This document shows positions 59,424-64,000 of a stretch of 64,000 nucleotides of DNA, one piece after another. The position numbers and the translations under genes are program-made. Every line of letters begins with the position of its first letter. Positions within the stretch are counted from its first letter, which is position 1. The stretch is from Marinobacterium sp. xm-d-530 (lineage in GTDB: Bacteria > Pseudomonadota > Gammaproteobacteria > Pseudomonadales > Balneatricaceae): the NCBI RefSeq assembly GCF_013283365.1, contig NZ_WBYM01000005.1, forward strand, positions 248,001 to 312,000, given 5' to 3'. The notes beneath the pieces were generated by a model that did not search any database, had not been told where the DNA came from, and worked only from the letters and a program-made list of their open reading frames with translations.

Positions 59424-61015
59424 AACCGATTCTAGACGTAAAACATTTATCGATTCGATTTCCTGATCAGCCTGAAGCAGCTGTAGAGAATCTAAGTTTT
59501 TCTCTACACGCAGGTGAAACACTGGCGATTGTTGGAGAATCGGGTTCAGGCAAATCGGTCTCAGCCCTGTCGCTATTGAAACTGCTGCCTGAGCAGACAG
59601 AGATACAAGCAGACTCGATCGTTTTCCAGGGGAAAGATCTTCAGGACGCAACAGAAGCCGAACTTCGATCAATAAGAGGCCACCGAATCAGCTACATTTT
59701 TCAGGAGCCGATGACCTCTCTTAATCCGCTTCATAGCATCGAGAAACAGATAGCTGAATCGCTTAAACTGCATAAGGGATTATCGGGCTCTAAGGCCCGT
59801 ACACGAGTGATAGAGCTTCTAGAGCTGGTGGGTATCCCATCACCTGAATCCCGTTTGAAAAGTTACCCCCACGAGCTATCAGGCGGTCAGCGCCAGCGTG
59901 TCATGATTGCGATGGCATTAGCCAACGAACCCGAGATTCTAATTGCCGACGAACCCACCACTGCGTTGGATGTCACGATACAGAAGCAGATATTAGATCT
60001 GCTGATGGCACTGCAACAAAAATTGGGAATGGCCATACTGATCATCACTCACGATCTGAATGTTGTGCAGCGTTACGCCGATCGAATTCTCGTCATGCAA
60101 CAGGGAAAGGTCGTTGAGCAGGGCGATACTCTTACACTGTTTAATGCACCCAACCACCCCTACACAAACACACTGCTCAATGCAGAACCTGTGCGCGACC
60201 TCGCTGCTGTTGAAGCAGACGCTAACACCTTGTTAGAAGCTAAAAACATTCGAGTCTGGTTTCCTAAAACTCAGGGCCTTCTAAAACGCGTTTATGATCA
60301 CATTAAAGCGGTTGACGGCATCGATCTGCAGATCAAAAAGGGCGAGACATTGGGTATTGTCGGTGAATCAGGGTCAGGTAAATCAACCCTGGCCTTTGCC
60401 CTTCTGAAACTGACCAAAAGCGAAGGTGAGATATGGCTAGATGGCAGACGTGTTGATTCGCTCAACCAAAAGGAGATGCGACCTCATCGCCGTGTTGCCC
60501 AGATCGTTTTCCAAGATCCCTTCGGTAGCCTCAGCCCGAGAATGACTGTGGCAGAGATCATTAGTGAGGGGCTGGAAGTACAACAGAGTTTCTCACCTGA
60601 ACAGAGAGAAGCCGCTGTCATTCAAGCCCTTCTGGATGTGCAGCTAGATCCAGAATCTAGACATCGCTACCCGCATGAGTTCTCAGGTGGCCAGCGACAA
60701 CGAATCGCCATCGCGCGAGCACTGGTATTAAAGCCTAAATTAATCGTGTTAGATGAGCCGACCTCTGCCCTCGACAGAACGGTTCAAAAACAGGTCATTG
60801 ATCTACTTCAATCCCTGCAACGCCAATATAAACTAAGCTATCTTTTTATTAGCCACGATCTCGCTGTCATAAAAGCGTTAAGTCACCGCGTTATGGTGAT
60901 GAAAGGTGGCAAAGTGGTTGAATCTGGCACTGCAGAGGCTATTTTTAATGCCCCTTCGACGGATTACACCCGCGAATTAATTTCTGCATCAGCCCTTGAA
61001 AAAGAGACTGCCTGA
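59420..61015 (+). CDS. yejF: Peptide ABC transporter ATPase YejF (two fused nucleotide-binding domains)
   Basis: 531 residues with two complete ABC domains: Walker A GESGSGKSV at 39-47 and GESGSGKST near 315; signatures ELSGGQRQR and EFSGGQRQR; Walker B ILIADEPTTALD and LIVLDEPTSALD. Both oligopeptide-type halves (oligo_HPY ends) are present. Energises YejBE. Confidence 0.97.
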   Translation: MKPILDVKHLSIRFPDQPEAAVENLSFSLHAGETLAIVGESGSGKSVSALSLLKLLPEQTEIQADSIVFQGKDLQDATEAELRSIRGHRISYIFQEPMTSLNPLHSIEKQIAESLKLHKGLSGSKARTRVIELLELVGIPSPESRLKSYPHELSGGQRQRVMIAMALANEPEILIADEPTTALDVTIQKQILDLLMALQQKLGMAILIITHDLNVVQRYADRILVMQQGKVVEQGDTLTLFNAPNHPYTNTLLNAEPVRDLAAVEADANTLLEAKNIRVWFPKTQGLLKRVYDHIKAVDGIDLQIKKGETLGIVGESGSGKSTLAFALLKLTKSEGEIWLDGRRVDSLNQKEMRPHRRVAQIVFQDPFGSLSPRMTVAEIISEGLEVQQSFSPEQREAAVIQALLDVQLDPESRHRYPHEFSGGQRQRIAIARALVLKPKLIVLDEPTSALDRTVQKQVIDLLQSLQRQYKLSYLFISHDLAVIKALSHRVMVMKGGKVVESGTAEAIFNAPSTDYTRELISASALEKETA

Positions 61016-61130
61016 TAGCATTTATTAATAACATCATTAGTTACAATTAATTTTACCTTTTTGTCGGCGAACTTTAAGATTCGTCGCATTCTTGAAACAT
61101 GACAATTTAACCAACCAAGGAGAAGACAGA

Positions 61131-61697
61131 ATGTCTGCTTACATTAACCAGGAAGTTAAACCATTTAACGCAACAGCATTCCACGCTGGCGAATTCGTAG
61201 AAGTTTCAGAAGCTGACCTTAAAGGTAAGTGGTCTGTTGTTTTCTTCTACCCAGCAGATTTCACGTTCATCTGCCCAACAGAGCTAGGTGACCTTGCAGA
61301 CAGCTACGCTGAGTTCCAGAAGATCGGTGTTGAGATCTACGCAGTATCAACTGATACTCACTTCACTCACAAAGCATGGCACGACTCTTCTGAGACGATC
61401 GGTAAAATCACTTACCCAATGATCGGCGATCCAACTGGCCAGATCTCTCGCAACTTCGACGTAATGATCGAGGAAGCAGGTCTTGCTGAGCGCGGTACTT
61501 TCGTTATCGATCCAGAAGGTAAAATTCAGATCGTTGAGATCAACTCTGGTTCTGTAGGCCGTGACGCATCAGAACTTCTTCGCAAGATCAAAGCTGCACA
61601 GTACGTTGCTGCTCACCCAGGCGAAGTATGTCCTGCTAAATGGAAAGAAGGCGCTGAGACTCTAGCACCATCTTTGGATCTTGTTGGTAAGATCTAA
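61131..61697 (+). CDS. ahpC: Alkyl hydroperoxide reductase peroxidase subunit AhpC
   Basis: 188 residues from ATG 61131 (Shine-Dalgarno AAGGAG); a start 13 codons upstream would be poorly placed. Typical 2-Cys peroxiredoxin: peroxidatic Cys48 in DFTFICPTE, resolving Cys167 in [10 protein letters not shown]. It reduces peroxides and is recharged by AhpF. High use of preferred codons suggests strong expression. No clear OxyR site could be read in the 115 bases upstream. Confidence 0.97.
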   Translation: MSAYINQEVKPFNATAFHAGEFVEVSEADLKGKWSVVFFYPADFTFICPTELGDLADSYAEFQKIGVEIYAVSTDTHFTHKAWHDSSETIGKITYPMIGDPTGQISRNFDVMIEEAGLAERGTFVIDPEGKIQIVEINSGSVGRDASELLRKIKAAQYVAAHPGEVCPAKWKEGAETLAPSLDLVGKI

Positions 61698-61716
61698 TCG
61701 GACCTAAGTCCTTTCC

Positions 61717-61746
61717 CGAGGCTGCACTCGCAGCCTCGTTTCTCTC
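61717..61746 (+). terminator. Hairpin between ahpC and ahpF, partial terminator
   Basis: CGAGGCTGC and GCAGCCTCG with a four-base loop, then TTTCTCTCT. Ends 35 bases before ahpF. It would let a strong ahpC transcript stop mostly here with lower ahpF expression. Confidence 0.75.
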
Positions 61747-61780
61747 TAAAGCTTAGTTATTTTTTATTCATGAGGTCATC

Positions 61781-63328
61781 ATGCTAGAGCCAAATATTGT
61801 CCAACAGTTGGACCAGTACCTTAGCTACATCAAACAACCGATTGAGCTTAAGTTAGCTGCTGACGACTCAGCAAAAGGTAACGAACTTAGAGAGCTCGCG
61901 ACAACGCTCGCTGAGCGTAGCGACAAAATTACGCTAACTGATTGGGATCATCACCGAGTGCCAAGCATGGCCATTCTTGGTGAAGCCGATGCTGAACCAC
62001 GTGTTGTGTTCTCCGGTATTCCAATGGGTCACGAATTTACAACTCTGATTCTTGCTCTTCTTCAAGCCGGTGGACACCCAAGCAAAGAGCCTGAAGAGGT
62101 TCAGAGTCAGATTAAGAGCCTTGAGGGTGAGTTCCATTTTGAAACTTACATCTCGCTCTCTTGTCAAAACTGTCCGGATTTGGTGCAAGCTCTAAACCTG
62201 ATGGCACGCCTAAATCCAAACATCACCAGCACGATGATCGATGGCGCACTCTACCAATCTGAAGTAGAAGAGCGTGAGGTGATGGCCGTACCCGCTGTAT
62301 TCCTGAACGGTGAACTATTTACCCAAGGGCGTACTGAGCTCAAAGAGATTCTAGCGAAGCTTGATACTGCCGGTGCTGAGCGCGAAGCAGAAGCGCTATC
62401 GGAACGCGACCCATACGATGTACTCGTTGTAGGTGGCGGTCCTGCAGGTGCAGCCGCTGCTATCTATGCAGCTCGCAAAGGGATTCGCACCGGTTTAGTC
62501 GCCGAGCGATTTGGTGGTCAGGTTCAAGACACCATGGGCATTGAGAACCTAATCTCAGTTCCCTACACAGAGGGACCAAAACTGGTCTCTAACATGGAAC
62601 AGCACGTTAAAGAGTACAACGTAGATATCATCACGGCGCAACGCGCAGCGGGCCTCTCTGAAGCCGATGGCCTACATCAACTGAACTTAGAGAGCGGTGC
62701 AAACCTACAGTCGAAAACCATTATTATGGCGACGGGCGCCCGCTGGCGTGAGATGGGTGTCCCAGGTGAAGCGGAATACAAAGGTAAAGGCGTTGCCTAC
62801 TGTCCACACTGTGATGGCCCACTGTTTAAAGGTAAGCGCGTAGCTGTTATTGGTGGCGGCAACTCAGGCATCGAAGCAGCTATCGATCTTGCCGGTGTGG
62901 TCAGTGAAGTAACCGTTTTAGAATTTGGTGACACACTTCGTGCAGACCAAGTGTTGCAAGACAAAGCAAACTCGCTCTCTAATGTCACCATTATCAAGAA
63001 CGCGCAAACCACAGAGATCACTGGAGCGAATGGTAAGGTTAACGGCTTGATCTATACCGACCGCACCTCTGGCGAATCTCACAGCGTTGAGCTAGAAGGT
63101 GTATTTGTTCAGATCGGCTTAGTGCCAAATACTGAGTGGTTAAAAGAGAGTGCCGTTGAGCTAACCAAATTTGGTGAGATCCAGATCGATGATCGCGGTG
63201 CTACCAATGTACCAGGCGTATTCGCAGCGGGTGATGCAACCACCGTGCCTTACAAACAGATCATCATCTCGATGGGTGCCGGTGCTACAGCCTCTCTATC
63301 CGCCTTTGATCACCTGATTCGAAACTAA
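61781..63328 (+). CDS. ahpF: Alkyl hydroperoxide reductase flavoprotein AhpF
   Basis: 515 residues (E. coli 521). N-terminal twin thioredoxin fold with Cys128 and Cys131 (SCQNCPD), FAD domain [17 protein letters not shown], thioredoxin-reductase-type disulfide Cys341/Cys344 (YCPHCDG), NADH domain [18 protein letters not shown] end [10 protein letters not shown]. It moves electrons from NADH to AhpC. Confidence 0.97.
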   Translation: MLEPNIVQQLDQYLSYIKQPIELKLAADDSAKGNELRELATTLAERSDKITLTDWDHHRVPSMAILGEADAEPRVVFSGIPMGHEFTTLILALLQAGGHPSKEPEEVQSQIKSLEGEFHFETYISLSCQNCPDLVQALNLMARLNPNITSTMIDGALYQSEVEEREVMAVPAVFLNGELFTQGRTELKEILAKLDTAGAEREAEALSERDPYDVLVVGGGPAGAAAAIYAARKGIRTGLVAERFGGQVQDTMGIENLISVPYTEGPKLVSNMEQHVKEYNVDIITAQRAAGLSEADGLHQLNLESGANLQSKTIIMATGARWREMGVPGEAEYKGKGVAYCPHCDGPLFKGKRVAVIGGGNSGIEAAIDLAGVVSEVTVLEFGDTLRADQVLQDKANSLSNVTIIKNAQTTEITGANGKVNGLIYTDRTSGESHSVELEGVFVQIGLVPNTEWLKESAVELTKFGEIQIDDRGATNVPGVFAAGDATTVPYKQIIISMGAGATASLSAFDHLIRN

Positions 63329-63347
63329 GTCGAAGAGGCTAGCAAAT

Positions 63348-63379
63348 AAAAAAAGGAGAGTTTAATGCTCTCCTTTTTT
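63348..63379 (+). terminator. Terminator of ahpF
   Basis: AAAAAAAGGAGAG-TTTAATG-CTCTCCTTTTTT; an 8-bp GC-containing stem extended by A/T pairs with a U-run. Confidence 0.92.
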
Positions 63380-63613
63380 GTCTCTTAACGGCACACTCCG
63401 GACCCTAGCCTCAAAACGGTGAATAGTTGCAAAGTGTAAACAGCGACCCAAAGGCTACTGAAGAGAATCCTCAGAAGCGGACGTTAGCCAAACTAACGAA
63501 CGTAGAGTGACAAGTGACTGCAAGTATCGGGATTAGTATTTAGCCTCTCGGAATTGAAGGCTGTGCTTTACCCTCTGGAACCGCGTGAACAAGTGAACCC
63601 AATAACTCTGTGA
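63380..63613. other. Gene-free stretch after ahpF
   Basis: 234 bases without a plausible gene. A small stem CGTTAG-CCAAA-CTAACG is at 63482-63498. Composition is ordinary; it could carry promoter sequence for a following plus-strand gene, but no clear boxes are visible. Confidence 0.4.
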
Positions 63614-63808
63614 ATGACTGCGCAATACCAGACATTAGCTTCCAATTTTCTCAGAGCTGATAAGCGCACATTGCAGCACTTACACGATCTGATAGATTTC
63701 CCTGAAGCCGACATTTGCAGAGAGATCCTATTCCTACTCTCATCTCAGGAAAACCCGAAGAATTCTGCCCTCAAACGGGAGGCTGCCTCAAACCCGGTCA
63801 ACCATTGA
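63614..63808 (+). CDS. Possible small protein of unknown function
   Basis: 64 codons from ATG 63614, which directly follows an in-frame TGA; no Shine-Dalgarno. Sequence (LRADKRTLQHLHDLIDFPEA and so on) has helical character but no known domain. The last 11 bases overlap the minus-strand receiver-like gene. I consider it doubtful. Confidence 0.25.
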   Translation: MTAQYQTLASNFLRADKRTLQHLHDLIDFPEADICREILFLLSSQENPKNSALKREAASNPVNH

Positions 63809-63998
63809 ACGACAGACCCAACGGTTTGGCGACACCTGCGGGTATTCTAGAACTGAGAATTACGGGAAGGCTGTAAAGCTTAGATTTTGACAAGAACACT
63901 GCACCAACACTCTCGCACTCTCGTTTGATGGCTTCGTTGTCATCATCACTCAAAATCACTACGAGCGGTATTTTCAGATCAAAGCGAATGAGTCTTGA
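63798..63998 (-). CDS. Receiver-domain-like protein, C-terminal end only
   Basis: A minus-strand frame open from the window edge down to TGA at 63798-63800 (66 residues seen). KIPLVVILSDDDNEAIKREC then ESVGAVFLSKSKL looks like strand 4 to strand 5 of a CheY-type receiver (usually VIxLSA...AGAxxxLxKP); the conserved lysine is in LSKSK with the proline missing. After it come about 25 residues and the stop, so it may be a stand-alone receiver or the end of a hybrid kinase. The phospho-acceptor Asp would be outside the window. Confidence 0.5.
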   Translation of the reverse strand, partial: SRLIRFDLKIPLVVILSDDDNEAIKRECESVGAVFLSKSKLYSLPVILSSRIPAGVAKPLGLSFNG

Positions 63999-64000
63999 AC

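Noticed and set aside
61016-61130. OxyR site upstream of ahpC
   Set aside because: Expected biologically, but I could not find a convincing ATAG/CTAT tetrad pattern; only a small imperfect stem (CGGCGAA/TTCGTCG) is visible.

Overview
The window is about 64 kb of chromosomal DNA from a gammaproteobacterium. Gene content and order point to the Oceanospirillales/Pseudomonas side of the class, most likely a marine Oceanospirillaceae-type bacterium (Neptuniibacter, Amphritea, Marinobacterium and Oceanospirillum are the kind of genus I have in mind; this is an inference from synteny and the Na+-pumping NQR complex, not a search result). It is densely packed core genome. I see no prophage, insertion sequence, CRISPR array or obvious island.

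Layout from left to right. (1) 1-1577: the end of an ilvY-type LysR regulator, a secreted Sel1-repeat protein, and a tandemly duplicated palindromic repeat next to tRNA-Pro(GGG). (2) 1623-8940, minus strand: thrS-infC-rpmI-rplT-pheS-pheT-ihfA-merR, the classical translation operon, with infC starting at a non-standard AUC codon. (3) 9165-14417: a CitA/CitB-type two-component system converging on a tctCBA tripartite tricarboxylate transporter. (4) 14592-16498: a FadR-type GntR regulator divergent from lldD (L-lactate dehydrogenase). (5) 16521-22732, minus: a seven-gene MoxR/DUF58/VWA/TPR/BatD ('Bat') operon. (6) 22851-31442, minus: nqrABCDEF-apbE-nqrM (sodium-translocating NADH:quinone reductase with its FMN transferase and maturation factor), followed by sthA. 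(7) 31751-39749, minus: aspS, ruvC-ruvA-ruvB-ybgC-tolQ-tolR-tolA-tolB. The genes usually found with these (yebC after aspS, pal and ybgF after tolB) are missing, and repeats or hairpins lie at both sites. (8) 39988-43393: HIT protein, GNAT-like protein, two small unknowns and hemH. (9) 43562-49083: fabV divergent from a MaoC hydratase, then DUF523, proS, arsC, wrbA and DUF2069. (10) 49083-53460: a fused SufS-SufE cysteine desulfurase, dnaQ-rnhA-methyltransferase on the opposite strand, and gloB. (11) 53582-61015: mltD, a small membrane protein, and the yejABEF peptide ABC transporter. (12) 61131-63328: ahpC-ahpF peroxide defence. (13) 63330-64000: a sparsely coding end with a possible small ORF and the C-terminal end of a receiver-domain-like protein on the minus strand.

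The genes fit an aerobic or microaerobic marine heterotroph. NQR builds a sodium gradient; SthA balances NADPH and NADH; TctCBA (under the CitAB-type pair), LldD and YejABEF bring in or oxidise tricarboxylates, lactate and peptides; AhpCF, WrbA and the Suf fusion handle peroxide, quinone and sulfur/iron chemistry; Tol proteins and MltD maintain the envelope.

The points most worth a second look are: a REP-like palindrome family with four copies in alternating arm orientation, one of which supplies the stop codon of a gene; a decayed duplicate of the tRNA-Pro 3' region; the AUC start of infC with flanking RNA hairpins; the single-polypeptide SufS-SufE fusion; the missing pal, ybgF and yebC; a VWA protein with an altered metal-binding motif; and a GntR operator touching the regulator's own start codon.
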